Numbered from the stretch's first letter, positions 33,825-41,833 are shown. The stretch is 64,000 nt of DNA from Acidimicrobiia bacterium (GCA_036271555.1 DATBAK010000019.1:1-64000); one strand, 5' to 3'. The notes: generated by a model from the letters alone, not told the origin. Made by a program: numbers and translations.

Positions 33825-34542
33825 CACGACCGCACCGCGCCGCGCGACCGCGTGGCAGACGGCGCGCGTCGTCGCGATCCGCACCGAGACTCCGAGCGCG
33901 AAGACCTTCACGCTCGCGCTCGAACGTCCGGCGGAACGCAGCGCCGGCCAGCACTTCCTCCTGCGGTTGACCGCGCCCGACGGCTACACCGCGACCCGCT
34001 CGTACTCGGTCGCGAACGATCCGCAGCACACCGACCAGATCGACCTCACGGTCGAACGGCTCGTCGACGGCGAGGTGTCGACGTTCCTGCACGACGAAGT
34101 CGTCGTCGGCGACGAGATCGAGGTGCGGGGACCGATCGGCGAGTGGTTCGTGTGGGACGGCGACGGTCGCGCGCTGCTGCTCGGCGGGGGATCGGGCGTC
34201 GTGCCGCTGGCCGCCATGGTGCGGCAGGCGCGTCGCACCCAGGTCGGCGGCGAGTCGCGCGTGCACCTCGTGCTCTCGGTGCGCTCCGCCGCGGAGCTGT
34301 ACTACGCCGACGAGCTCCCTGGTCGCGACGTGACGATCGTCTACACGCGCGCCGCGCCGCCGGACTTCGCACGACCGCCGGGTCGCCTCGCCACCGGGGA
34401 TCTGCCGCGCGACTTCCTCGCCGACATCACGACGTACGTGTGCGGCTCGCCCGGTTTCTGCGACGCCGCCACCGATCTCGCGATCGCGTGCGGCATCCCC
34501 GTCGAGCGCATTCGCGTCGAGCGCTTCGGCCCGACCGGCTGA
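33817..34542 (+). CDS. FAD/NAD(P)-binding ferredoxin-reductase-type oxidoreductase
   Basis: A 241-residue FNR-fold protein. The FAD-binding RSYSVAN is near residues 67-73 and the NAD(P)-binding GGGSGVVPLAAM at about 126-137, with the family's C-terminal CGSPGFCDAATDLA. No [2Fe-2S] domain is fused. It probably shuttles electrons between NAD(P)H and the overlapping molybdoenzyme. The GTG start is within the last codons of that gene (8-nt overlap). Confidence 0.93.
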   Translation: MTDTTAPRRATAWQTARVVAIRTETPSAKTFTLALERPAERSAGQHFLLRLTAPDGYTATRSYSVANDPQHTDQIDLTVERLVDGEVSTFLHDEVVVGDEIEVRGPIGEWFVWDGDGRALLLGGGSGVVPLAAMVRQARRTQVGGESRVHLVLSVRSAAELYYADELPGRDVTIVYTRAAPPDFARPPGRLATGDLPRDFLADITTYVCGSPGFCDAATDLAIACGIPVERIRVERFGPTG

Positions 34543-34552
34543 GCGGGTCGCG

Positions 34553-35431
34553 TCACTCGAAGTAGTGGCCCTGCTCGAGGTCTTCGACGAGTCCCGGACG
34601 CGTCGGCTGCCAGCCCAACTGCGCGTAGGTCTGCTCGCTCGAAGCCGCGGTGTCGATTGCAACGAACGTGCCGAGCCACCCGAAGTGCTCGGCGGCGTCC
34701 TCGGGCGCGATCGACGCAGTGGGAACGCCGACGTGACGCCCGATGATCTCCGCGATCTCGCGCAGCGGGACGCCTTCGTCGGCGGTCGCGGCGAATACCG
34801 AGCCCGCGGCCGCGCGCTCGACGGTGAGGCGGAACAGGTGCGCGGCGTCGAAGCGGTCGACGGCCGACCAACGGTTCGAGCCGTCACCGACGAAGCCGGA
34901 CACTCCCTTCTCGCGCGCGATGCCGACAAGCGTCGCGATGAAGCCGTGGTCGCCGGCACCGTGCACCGTCGGCGGCAGGCCGACGACGACCGAACGGACG
35001 CCGTGCTCCGCGAGCTGCACCGTTCGGCGACCCGCGGCGCTGCGGGGAAAACGGGCCTCGAGCTCGGGGTGCTTCCCCGCGGCGAGCGCGACGAAGCCGA
35101 CGCCCGACGCGATCACGAACGGTCGGTCGGAGCCTTCGAGCGCGGTGCCCATGGCTTCGATCGCCTCGAGGTCGATGCGCAGTGACGCGTCGTAGCGGCT
35201 GAAGTCGTGCACGAACGCGAGATGCACGACGCCGTCGGACGCGGCGGCTGCGGCGCGGAGGCCGTCGAGGTCGTCGAGATCGCCGCGGTGCACGCCGGCG
35301 CCGAGCGTCGTGATCGCGGCGGCCGACGCGTCGGAACGTGCGAGCCCGACGACCTCGTGACCGGCCTCGAGCAGCTCGGGAACGACCGCCGAGCCGATGA
35401 AGCCGGACGCGCCGGTGACGAAGACGCGCAT
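34553..35431 (-). CDS. SDR-family NAD-dependent epimerase/reductase
   Basis: A 292-residue atypical/extended SDR. The cofactor motif is GASGFIGSAV at residues 7-16, with FVIASGVGF and a C-terminal QLGWQPTRPGL. The active-site Tyr-x3-Lys pattern is not obvious (GKHPELEARF is in the expected place), so catalysis may differ from classical members. GGAGG sits 7 nt before the ATG. It is divergent from a TetR gene, with two TGTCAG-type palindromes between them. Confidence 0.88.
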   Translation of the reverse strand: MRVFVTGASGFIGSAVVPELLEAGHEVVGLARSDASAAAITTLGAGVHRGDLDDLDGLRAAAAASDGVVHLAFVHDFSRYDASLRIDLEAIEAMGTALEGSDRPFVIASGVGFVALAAGKHPELEARFPRSAAGRRTVQLAEHGVRSVVVGLPPTVHGAGDHGFIATLVGIAREKGVSGFVGDGSNRWSAVDRFDAAHLFRLTVERAAAGSVFAATADEGVPLREIAEIIGRHVGVPTASIAPEDAAEHFGWLGTFVAIDTAASSEQTYAQLGWQPTRPGLVEDLEQGHYFE

Positions 35432-35449
35432 GGAGCACCTCCAGAAGCG

Positions 35450-35466
35450 ATGTCAGATACTGACAT
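35450..35466. promoter_or_regulatory. TetR operator, site 1
   Basis: ATGTCAGATACTGACAT is a perfect palindrome with a 3-bp centre, 19 bp before the SDR start. It is positioned to cover the SDR promoter. Confidence 0.75.
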
Positions 35467-35477
35467 CACGGTAGCAC

Positions 35478-35498
35478 TGATGTCAGGATCTGTCATCA
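35478..35498. promoter_or_regulatory. TetR operator, site 2
   Basis: TGATGTCAG, a 3-bp centre, then CTGTCATCA: a palindrome with one mismatch that shares the TGTCAG half-site with site 1. It ends 2 bp before the tetR -10 box TAGGAT (35501-35506). Confidence 0.7.
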
Positions 35499-35500
35499 CC

Positions 35501-35515
35501 TAGGATTCGTCGGTG
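35501..35515 (+). promoter_or_regulatory. -10 box and leaderless start of tetR (second regulator)
   Basis: TAGGAT (35501-35506) followed by 6 nt and the GTG start at 35513. The absence of a ribosome site supports a leaderless transcript. Confidence 0.6.
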
Positions 35516-36076
35516 ACCCGCTGGCAGCCCGACGCGCAGGGCCGGCTCGAGCAGGCCGCCCTCGACCTCTACGTCGAACAGGGCTACGAGAACACGACGG
35601 TCGCCGAGATCGCCGCACGCGCCGGGCTCACCGAGCGGACGTTCTTCCGGTACTTCAGCGACAAGCGCGAAGTGCTGTTCTCGGGAACGACCGCATTCCA
35701 GGACCTGATCGTCGACGCGATCGTCGACGCGCCGGTCGCGGCGTCGCCGATCGACGCGGTGACCCGCGCGTTCGACGCGCTCGCGACGTTCTTCCAGACG
35801 CGCCGCGACGTCGTGCAGCGACGGCAGGCGATCATCGCCGCGAACGCCGAGCTGCGCGAGCGCGAGCTGATCAAGCTGTCGTCGACTGCCGCGGCCATGG
35901 CGGGGGCGCTGCGCAGCCGGGGCGTCAGGGAGCCCGCCGCGAGCCTCACCGCCGAAGCGGGGATGGCGGCCTTTCGCGTCGCGTTCGAACGCTGGGCGAA
36001 GGATCCGAAGCGCCGCAGCCTCTCGCGCCTCGTGCACGAGTCCCTCGACACGTTGCGGACCGTCACTGCCGGCTAG
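35513..36076 (+). CDS. TetR-family transcription regulator
   Basis: A 187-residue regulator. The helix-turn-helix has YVEQGYENTTVAEIAARAG and TERTFFRYFSDKREVLF (residues 20-57). The C-terminal part (MftR-like, GMAAFRVAFERWAKDPKRRS) resembles the TetR_C subgroup common in actinobacteria. It is divergent from the SDR gene and most likely represses both through the two palindromes between them. The downstream methyltransferase gene has its own -10 box. Confidence 0.92.
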   Translation: MTRWQPDAQGRLEQAALDLYVEQGYENTTVAEIAARAGLTERTFFRYFSDKREVLFSGTTAFQDLIVDAIVDAPVAASPIDAVTRAFDALATFFQTRRDVVQRRQAIIAANAELRERELIKLSSTAAAMAGALRSRGVREPAASLTAEAGMAAFRVAFERWAKDPKRRSLSRLVHESLDTLRTVTAG

Positions 36077-36081
36077 CTTGC

Positions 36082-36097
36082 TAGCATCGGTGCGATG
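36082..36097 (+). promoter_or_regulatory. -10 box and leaderless start of the methyltransferase gene
   Basis: TAGCAT (36082-36087), 7 nt, then ATG 36095. A second TAGC lies just upstream in GGCTAGCTTGCTAGCATCGG. Confidence 0.55.
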
Positions 36098-36952
36098 TCG
36101 AACGGTGTGAATCCCGCAACACCCGACAGCACGGCGGTGCGGACGGCGCTGTGGCGCGCGCTGCACGTGCTGGTCGACGCACCGCCGCACGTCATGATCG
36201 ACGAGGTCGGTCTGCAGATCGCCGCGCCCGGTGACGACTGGATGGCGCGCCCCGACATGGGCGACTGGACCGGCCCCTTCCGTGCCGGGATGGTCGCGCG
36301 CGGCCGGTTCGTCGAGGATCTCGTCGACGACTGCTCGCAGCGCGGAGTCACGCAGTACGTGCTGCTCGGCGCCGGCGTCGACACCTACGCGCAACGGCGC
36401 CCGTCCGGCGCGTCACCGCTGCACGTCTACGAGATCGATCGACCCGGGGCGCAGCAGTGGAAGCGCGAGCGCCTGGCCGCACTCGAGTACGCGGTTCCGG
36501 AGTGGCTGCACTTCGTGCCGGTCGACTTCGAGTCGGGCGCGTCGTGGTGGGACGAAATCGTCGCGGCGGGCTTCGACGCACACCTGCCCGCGGTCGTCGC
36601 GTCGACGGGTGTATCGATGTACCTCACGAAGGCGGCCACGATGGCAACGTTGCGTCAGGTCGCGCAGCTGCCGGCGGGCTCGACGCTCGCGATGACGTTC
36701 TTGCTGCCGACCGGCCTCGTCGACGCGCAGGACCGCGTCGCGTACGAGGCCGCGCAGCAGGGCGCGCAACGTTCGGGCACGCCGTTCGTGAGCTTCTACG
36801 AGCCCGACGAGGTGCTTGCGCTGGCGCGCGACGCCGGCTTCGAGCACGCGGAGCACGTGTCGTCGAGCGTGCTCGCCACGCGTTACTTCTCCGAGCGCGT
36901 CGACGGTCTCCGGCCGTCGACGGGTGAAGACTTTCTGATCGCCACGACCTGA
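36095..36952 (+). CDS. Class I SAM-dependent methyltransferase (LCMT/TIGR00027-like)
   Basis: A 285-residue methyltransferase of the leucine-carboxyl-methyltransferase-like group abundant in actinobacteria. ARGRFVEDLVDDC leads into the SAM-binding YVLLGAGVDTYAQRRP (about residues 89-104) and the acidic VYEIDRPGAQQWKRERL. FVPVDFESG supplies the adenine-binding region and VASTGVSMYLT the motif IV equivalent. The natural substrate is unknown. It follows tetR by 18 bp but has its own -10 box. Confidence 0.92.
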   Translation: MSNGVNPATPDSTAVRTALWRALHVLVDAPPHVMIDEVGLQIAAPGDDWMARPDMGDWTGPFRAGMVARGRFVEDLVDDCSQRGVTQYVLLGAGVDTYAQRRPSGASPLHVYEIDRPGAQQWKRERLAALEYAVPEWLHFVPVDFESGASWWDEIVAAGFDAHLPAVVASTGVSMYLTKAATMATLRQVAQLPAGSTLAMTFLLPTGLVDAQDRVAYEAAQQGAQRSGTPFVSFYEPDEVLALARDAGFEHAEHVSSSVLATRYFSERVDGLRPSTGEDFLIATT

Positions 36953-36968
36953 CACGCGCGGCGTCGCG

Positions 36969-37210
36969 TCACGGGACGAAGCGTTCGACGACGCCGGTCG
37001 CACCGCTCACGCCCCCGCTCGTGTTGCCGAGGACGTACAGCTCGCCGCGAGCGTCGCGTCCGAAGCCGAGCAGGAACAGCGGCAGGTCGCCGTTCTTCGT
37101 CCTCGGTACACGAAGCCGCCCACGTCGACCTCGCCGTTGACCGTGCCGTTCGGACCCGTGTGGTCGTACTCCGCGATCGGGTCGAGGGTGGCGACGCGCG
37201 CGCGCGATGC
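36969..37210 (-). pseudogene. C-terminal remnant of a PQQ-dependent sugar dehydrogenase-like gene
   Basis: Only the last ~80 codons remain. One frame reads TLDPIAEYDHTGPNG and GEVDVGGFVYRG. After a frame change near 37105-37110 the next frame reads KNGDLPLFLLGFGRDARG and ELYVLGNTSGG, ending ERFVP and a stop. This is the final blade and tail of soluble-glucose-dehydrogenase-like propellers. No start codon or upstream domain is present; to the right the similarity ends abruptly near 37210 before the LppY gene. It is a deletion remnant with at least one frameshift. Confidence 0.7.
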
Positions 37211-37253
37211 AGAGAGAAGAAGTACTCCTGTGCCGGAGGGAGGGACGGTCGCG

Positions 37254-38240
37254 CTAATGGAGCTCGACGTTCATCAGGTCGAGGCCCTGACGGACCTTGC
37301 GGGCGAGTTCGAGCGCGTCGCCGGTCGCGATGTGGTGGGAAAAGTAGAGCTGCGGCTGCTCGGCCGTCTCCTGGTTGTAGAGACAGTGGATCTCGAAGCC
37401 GTTCGCGCGCATGCGACGACAGACGGCGTCGACCTCGGAGGCGATCATCCCGAAGTCCGGCGCGCACGCCGCGTGTTGGGACCCGCCACCGGGAAGCGGC
37501 TCGAACGAGATGCCCGTCATGACGTTCAGGAAGGGGTTGATGCAGACGCCGTCGAGCACGAGGCGCTCGCGTCGGGGGACGTCGACCGTCACGGTCCCCT
37601 CCGCACCGACCGTCGCGTCGCCGCCGATGATCTCGCCGATGCGCTTCGCGTCGAGTGGCGTCGTGGGATGCGCGGGCGAGTGTTGGGGAAGCGGCGTCGC
37701 CGATGTCGCGATCGCCGCGTGAATGCCGCGTGCGATGTCGATCGGGTCCCCGACCGCACGTGTGTGGATGAACCACACCATCGGGTCGAGATCGAAGTAG
37801 TGCTGATGCTCGGCTTGGAACACGAGGCCATGCGCGAGCAGCGCGTCGATGAACGGGTTGAGCTCGTGCGAGAGCAACGCGGTGTCGCCGTTCATGATGG
37901 CGCGGCCGTGACCGAGCGACTGGAAGAAGAACGTGCCGTTGACCTCGAACGCCGGCTTGAACGGGATGCCGTGCGGTCCGGTGACGTGCAGGTCGTCGCG
38001 CTCGTACTCGAACTGCAGCAGGCCGTTGCTCCATGTGCCGTCGGTCCTCAGGATCGCTTCGAGCCGGTCCTTCGGCAGCGCCGACGGGCTCGTCGGCACC
38101 GCCGGCGCGGCGTAGGCCGACGGAGTCGCGCCGTCCGCAATCGCGGGCAGCCGCGTGAGTGCGGCGCCCGCCGCGGCCGCGCCCGCGAGCCCGAGGGCCC
38201 GTCGCCGGGTGAATGTCTGGTCGGACAGTGGTCCGTTCAT
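37254..38240 (-). CDS. Secreted DUF1259 (LppY/LpqO-type) protein
   Basis: A 328-residue protein. A Tat-like signal (TRRRALGLAGAAAAG, residues 11-25) is followed by an Ala-rich export region. The mature part has two DUF1259 halves (GTWSNGLLQFEYERDDLHV, FFFQSLGHGRAIMNGD, and later EIHCLYNQETAEQPQLYFSHH). Mycobacterial relatives are the lipoproteins LppY and LpqO, whose function is unknown. GAGGTG lies just before ATG 38240; an in-frame TTG at 38255 is less likely. Confidence 0.85.
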   Translation of the reverse strand: MNGPLSDQTFTRRRALGLAGAAAAGAALTRLPAIADGATPSAYAAPAVPTSPSALPKDRLEAILRTDGTWSNGLLQFEYERDDLHVTGPHGIPFKPAFEVNGTFFFQSLGHGRAIMNGDTALLSHELNPFIDALLAHGLVFQAEHQHYFDLDPMVWFIHTRAVGDPIDIARGIHAAIATSATPLPQHSPAHPTTPLDAKRIGEIIGGDATVGAEGTVTVDVPRRERLVLDGVCINPFLNVMTGISFEPLPGGGSQHAACAPDFGMIASEVDAVCRRMRANGFEIHCLYNQETAEQPQLYFSHHIATGDALELARKVRQGLDLMNVELH

Positions 38241-38421
38241 TGGAGCACCTCGCAATTCGGGGACGGGAGGCCGCTACCCGCCGAGGAGGGCGACATTCCA
38301 ATGCGCGAAAAGTTCGCGAGTTGATGCGCGCGCGTGACGCGTGCTCGGCGCACGTTTCACCCCGGAGGTCAGGGGTAATCGCGAAGCAACCTCGCCCAAC
38401 TCGACTCTCCGGAGGCGCATC

Positions 38422-38850
38422 ATGGTCTCGGCGTTGCCGAACGACTCCGCAGACACCGCAACGAAGTCGACGGCCGAGCTCACGTCACAACTCGCGCATC
38501 AGGTCGCGGAGTTGGTGCACGACGAGTTCGCGCTGGTCCAGTCGGAGATGACCGAGAAGGGCAAGCAGGCTGGGCGCGGCGCAGGGATGCTGGGCGGCGC
38601 CGCGCTGTTCGGGCTCGCCGCGCTCGTGTGCCTCACCGGCTGCGTCGTCGCGGCGATCGCACTCGCGCTGCCGGTATGGGCCGCCGCGCTCATCGTCGGT
38701 GCGGCGTACTTGTTGCTCGCCGGTATCACCGCGCTTGCAGGCCGCAAGGACCTGGAACGCGCGGCGCCACCCGTCCCGAGCGAGTCGATCGACCACGCGA
38801 AGGAGGACGTCGGATGGATCAAGACCGAAGTGACATCGAGAGCGCAATAG
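38422..38850 (+). CDS. Phage-holin-family (holin-X/DUF1469-like) membrane protein
   Basis: A 142-residue protein. An N-terminal amphipathic helix (STAELTSQLAHQVAELVHDE) contains the conserved ELVHDEFAL. Two membrane helices (about residues 62-84 and 87-109) follow, then a short basic tail. Actinobacterial chromosomes often carry this gene followed by DUF3618 and DUF4235, as here; no lytic phage role is implied. GGAGG is 6 nt before the ATG. It overlaps the next gene by 37 nt. Confidence 0.88.
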   Translation: MVSALPNDSADTATKSTAELTSQLAHQVAELVHDEFALVQSEMTEKGKQAGRGAGMLGGAALFGLAALVCLTGCVVAAIALALPVWAAALIVGAAYLLLAGITALAGRKDLERAAPPVPSESIDHAKEDVGWIKTEVTSRAQ

Positions 38851-39098
38851 GTCGCGACCGCGCGCAGATCGCGGAGACGCTCGAGGCGCTCGAGCGCAAG
38901 GCCGACGTCAGGGCGCGCGTGAGCGACAAGGTCGGCGAGGTCCGCTCGCGCGTCAAGGAGCACGCACCCTCGGGCGTGCAGGACTCGGCGCAGGCCACGG
39001 CGCGCATGATCCGCGAGCGGCCGAGCACCTTCGTCGCGCTCGGCCTCATCGTCATCGGCGTCGTGGTCGGACGCGTGCGGACGCGAGGGCACTCGTGA
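38814..39098 (+). CDS. DUF3618 family protein
   Basis: A 94-residue protein with an N-terminal helix (SDIESAIGRDRAQIAETLEA, then LERKADV) that is the DUF3618 signature. A charged linker and one C-terminal membrane helix (about residues 72-87) follow. AGGAGG is about 7 nt before the ATG, inside the end of the holin-like gene. The function is unknown; co-occurrence with the holin-like gene suggests an envelope stress or membrane role (inference). Confidence 0.9.
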   Translation: MDQDRSDIESAIGRDRAQIAETLEALERKADVRARVSDKVGEVRSRVKEHAPSGVQDSAQATARMIRERPSTFVALGLIVIGVVVGRVRTRGHS

Positions 39099-39252
39099 TC
39101 CGAGCGCTCACCGCGCCCCTCCGCCTGCTCGCGAGCGATCGTGGGGCGAGGTGCTCGCGGCGGCCGCGCTGCACGGTGTCGTCTTCGGCGTCGTGAAGGC
39201 GGCGGTCGATCGCGCCGCGGCACGCGACATCGACCGCGCGACGGCGACATAG
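39097..39252 (+). pseudogene. DUF4235 C-terminal remnant
   Basis: The frame from 39097 to the TAG at 39250 reads RERSWGEVLAAAALHGVV, then FGVVKAAVDRAAAR, the conserved C-terminal half of DUF4235 proteins, which normally follow holin-like and DUF3618 genes. The N-terminal membrane helix is missing and no start codon lies in this frame near the DUF3618 stop. The GTG at 39095, overlapping that stop, opens a different frame and ends early. It is most simply a truncated gene. Confidence 0.6.
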
Positions 39253-39791
39253 CGCCGTCCGAGACTCATTTCGGAGCGAGGTCGGGAGCGCGTCCCGCAG
39301 GAGACCGCCGCGCCGGAGATTTCTCCGATCACCGGCAAGGGTCGGCCACGCGAGCAAACTCGTCGAGCGACCGGGCTGCGTGCTCGAGACCTTCATCCTC
39401 GAGGACGGCGATGCATCGGACGACGTCGACCGAGAGTGCAGCGCCGACACGAGATCTATGACAGGACCTTCGCAGTGGCGCCCACGACGATGCAGAACGA
39501 GTTGCCGGATCATCGGTCGAACAACTCGGACCGTGCGGAGCGCCATGAGACCGCTCGGAGACGGCAAGCGTGATCGTCCTGTCGAGCGCGGCCGCATGGT
39601 CCTGCGCGCCGTCGCGCAGGCGCGCGCCGGCATGTGCGCGCGGCGAGCCGTACGAGCTTCAAGGAGCGGTGGTCGCTCCGCTGAGCGAGCGACACGCGCG
39701 GTGAACAAGGGATAGACACCTCTTCCTCGATCGCCATGTGCCGCGGACGGTTGTTTCCCGTCCTGCACGCAGGGGGTAGCGCGGATCCTCG
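39253..39791. other. 539-bp stretch without a supportable gene
   Basis: Base composition is slightly less GC-biased than flanking genes. Open frames on both strands give no recognisable motif and no good ribosome site. Together with the adjacent DUF4235 remnant this looks like decaying or recombined DNA. Confidence 0.5.
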
Positions 39792-39878
39792 ATGGAGTTC
39801 GTCTTGCTTGCAGTCGTGATCTGTGTGATCGCCGGAGTGCTCTTCGCCGCGCGGCGACGCGGTCGGACACGCGCGTGA
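39792..39878 (+). CDS. 28-residue single-helix membrane peptide
   Basis: ATG GAG TTC opens a 28-codon frame. It encodes a hydrophobic helix (FVLLAVVICVIAGVLFA) followed by a basic tail ending RRRGRTRA, which would place the tail in the cytoplasm. The stop overlaps the GTG start of the lipoprotein gene (GTGA), typical of coupled genes. No family is known to me. Confidence 0.45.
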   Translation: MEFVLLAVVICVIAGVLFAARRRGRTRA

Positions 39879-40129
39879 GGCGCGCACGCGTGCTCGTGGT
39901 CGCGCTCGTCGCGTCGTGTGCGATCGTCGCGGGCTGCTCGAGCTCATCATCGAAGTCGCCCGAGTCGACCTTCTCGTCGACGCCGTCGTCCACCGCGTTC
40001 GGCTCTCCGACGACGTCGCTGCCGATGACCGGATCGACCACGACGCCACCGGCCGGTCCCACAACGACCGTGTTCAAGCAGCCGACCGCGACCACGACGG
40101 GCATGCAGCCGACCCCGCCGACGTCTTGA
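39875..40129 (+). CDS. Small Ser/Thr/Pro-rich lipoprotein
   Basis: An 84-residue protein. A basic start and hydrophobic core end in the lipobox VAGC, with the lipidated Cys near residue 21. About 60 residues of Ser, Thr and Pro follow with no folded domain visible. It is probably a surface-exposed tether or glycosylation-prone lipoprotein. The GTG overlaps the stop of the 28-residue membrane peptide. Confidence 0.6.
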   Translation: MRRARVLVVALVASCAIVAGCSSSSSKSPESTFSSTPSSTAFGSPTTSLPMTGSTTTPPAGPTTTVFKQPTATTTGMQPTPPTS

Positions 40130-40144
40130 ACGGCGTCACGATCG

Positions 40145-40498
40145 TCAGGCCGCATCCTCGGCGGGAATGAGGCAGAACTCGTTGCCCTCGGGGTCGGCCA
40201 TCACCACGAAGCCGCCGTCGTAATCCGGGAGCTCGGCGCCTCCGAGCTCGACCACGTGCGTGCGCGTCCGCGGCAGATCCGCGACCCGCAGGTCGACGTG
40301 CACGCGGTTCTTGCTCGTCTTCGCGCCGGCGACCCGCTGGAAGCCGAACCCGAGTCCGGACGGCGCTCGCGCGAACACGTACTGATCGCGGCGCCTCCGA
40401 CCTTCGAGTCCGAGCAGCTCCTGCCAGAACGTCGCGACGCGATCCTCGTCGACGCAGTCGAAGATCACCCAGCCGACTTCGGCGGGTGCATCGCTCAC
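40145..40498 (-). CDS. VOC (glyoxalase/bleomycin-resistance fold) protein
   Basis: A 117-residue single-unit VOC protein (GWVIFDCVDEDRVATFWQEL, VHVDLRVADL, DPEGNEFCLIP). The paired beta-alpha-beta-beta-beta units and the final Glu in the DPEGNEFC motif fit the family, though one unit lacks a clear metal His. The substrate is unknown. The GTG at 40498 overlaps the stop of the upstream GT9 gene, so it is translated after it. Confidence 0.88.
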   Translation of the reverse strand: MSDAPAEVGWVIFDCVDEDRVATFWQELLGLEGRRRRDQYVFARAPSGLGFGFQRVAGAKTSKNRVHVDLRVADLPRTRTHVVELGGAELPDYDGGFVVMADPEGNEFCLIPAEDAA

Positions 40499-41496
40499 GA
40501 CGCGCTGCGTCGCATCAGGTCGGCGCCCGCGTGCCAGGGCCGGCACGGAAGCTGCGCCAGCGCCGAGCACACGTCGTCGACCGTGAGCTCGAGCAGCCCG
40601 GGATCGCAGTGCATGCCGTGCGGGTCGCCGCGGTGTCCGGTCCACAGCGAGACGTGCTGCGGGCGGTCCGCGGGCGGTCCCCAGCACGCGGGCGACGTCG
40701 GTCCGAACAGGACGACCGACGGCGTGCCGGTCGCGGTCGCGAGGTGCGCGATACCGCTGTCGCCGCAGACGACGCGACCCGCGCGGCCGATGAGTGCGAC
40801 GAGCTCGCGCAACGGCAGCGTGCCGGCTAGCACCGCGTCGCGCGAGACACCGCCGTCGATCGCGACACGTCGAGCCGCACGCAGCTCGCTCTTCGTGCCC
40901 GTGATGAGGACGCGCCGTCCGAGCGCGCGCTCGGCGCGGCAGACGGCGGCGAAGCGATCCGGCGGCCAGCGCCGCGCGGGCGAGGCCGCACCCGGATGCA
41001 CGATCGTCACGTCGTCACCGCCGAGGCGACGATCGTCCAGCGGAACCTTGATGCCGAGGCGCGTGGGATCGGCGGCGATGCCGACGTTGTCGAGCAGCCG
41101 GCACCAGCGGTGGACCTCGTGCTCGTCGCGTTGCCACGGCGGACCGTTGTCGAACGCGCCGGGACTCGCGAACGCGACGAGCGCGCGCGGGTGCAGCGCG
41201 AGCAGTGCGCGATGGCTCTGCGGTCCCGAGCCGTGCAGGTTCACGGCGACATCGAGGTCCTCGATGTCGGGTAGCTGTGAGCGCCCCGCGACGTCGAGGA
41301 GCTCGTAGCCGCCGATGAGCTCGACGAGCGGCGCGTAGCTCGCCGACGTCGCGAGGTAACGGCGATGCTTCGGGAACGCATCGCGCAGCGCGTGCAGCGC
41401 GGGCACGGCGGTCAAGAGATCGCCGAGTCCCGCGGCGCGAAGCGCGACGAGCGCGGGCGGACGTCCCGAAAACGGATCGGTGGGTCCCGACGACAT
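40495..41496 (-). CDS. Family 9 glycosyltransferase (heptosyltransferase-like)
   Basis: A 333-residue GT-B transferase. The N-terminal half begins LVALRAAGLGDLLTAVPAL. The donor-binding half has VTIVHPGAASPARRWPPDRFA, followed by VCGDSGIAHLATATGTPSVVLFGPT, the classic GT9 signature. In actinobacteria such proteins transfer a sugar in envelope or secondary metabolism rather than LPS. ATG 41496 starts the family similarity; the open frame continues upstream without it. It is co-translated with the VOC gene. Confidence 0.93.
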   Translation of the reverse strand: MSSGPTDPFSGRPPALVALRAAGLGDLLTAVPALHALRDAFPKHRRYLATSASYAPLVELIGGYELLDVAGRSQLPDIEDLDVAVNLHGSGPQSHRALLALHPRALVAFASPGAFDNGPPWQRDEHEVHRWCRLLDNVGIAADPTRLGIKVPLDDRRLGGDDVTIVHPGAASPARRWPPDRFAAVCRAERALGRRVLITGTKSELRAARRVAIDGGVSRDAVLAGTLPLRELVALIGRAGRVVCGDSGIAHLATATGTPSVVLFGPTSPACWGPPADRPQHVSLWTGHRGDPHGMHCDPGLLELTVDDVCSALAQLPCRPWHAGADLMRRSAS

Positions 41497-41686
41497 CGTG
41501 CTGGCTCCGGTCGATCGGTGAGGAGCCGCGCTGTCGGACTCGGGCCCTCCGTACCCGTGAGCTGCCGGAACAATCCTCGCGCTGTTCGCGGCTGCGGCGA
41601 CTCGGCCAGCGCGTGTGTGTATCGGCTGAACGGTCGCGCCGCCGTGACGGCGTTGGTCGCACGCGGCGTTGGGTAGCGAGGGCGAC

Positions 41687-41830
41687 ATGATCGTTCGATT
41701 GTTCGGAGCGCTCTGCGGAGCGTGGACACTGCACGAGGCGTTTGCGTCGGATCTGCTGGACGACGCGTCGGAGACGCTCGATCGAGTCTTTGGCGCGCTG
41801 CTCGACCGCGACCTGTCCGTCCCGCGCTGA
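41687..41830 (+). CDS. Possible 47-residue protein
   Basis: ATG with GAGGG 6 nt upstream opens a 47-codon frame, MIVRLFGALCGAWTLHEAF, followed by an acidic segment with two DD pairs and an end LSVPR. The composition is protein-like but no family is recognised. It lies in the short gap between the divergent GT9 gene and a convergent basic protein gene. Confidence 0.35.
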   Translation: MIVRLFGALCGAWTLHEAFASDLLDDASETLDRVFGALLDRDLSVPR

Positions 41831-41833
41831 CGG

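Noticed and set aside
38422-39098. Prophage remnant suggested by the holin-like gene
   Set aside because: No other phage gene is present, and holin-X with DUF3618 is a normal chromosomal cluster in actinobacteria.
39510-40064. 184-codon minus-strand frame
   Set aside because: It runs opposite the membrane peptide and lipoprotein genes and has no recognisable domain.
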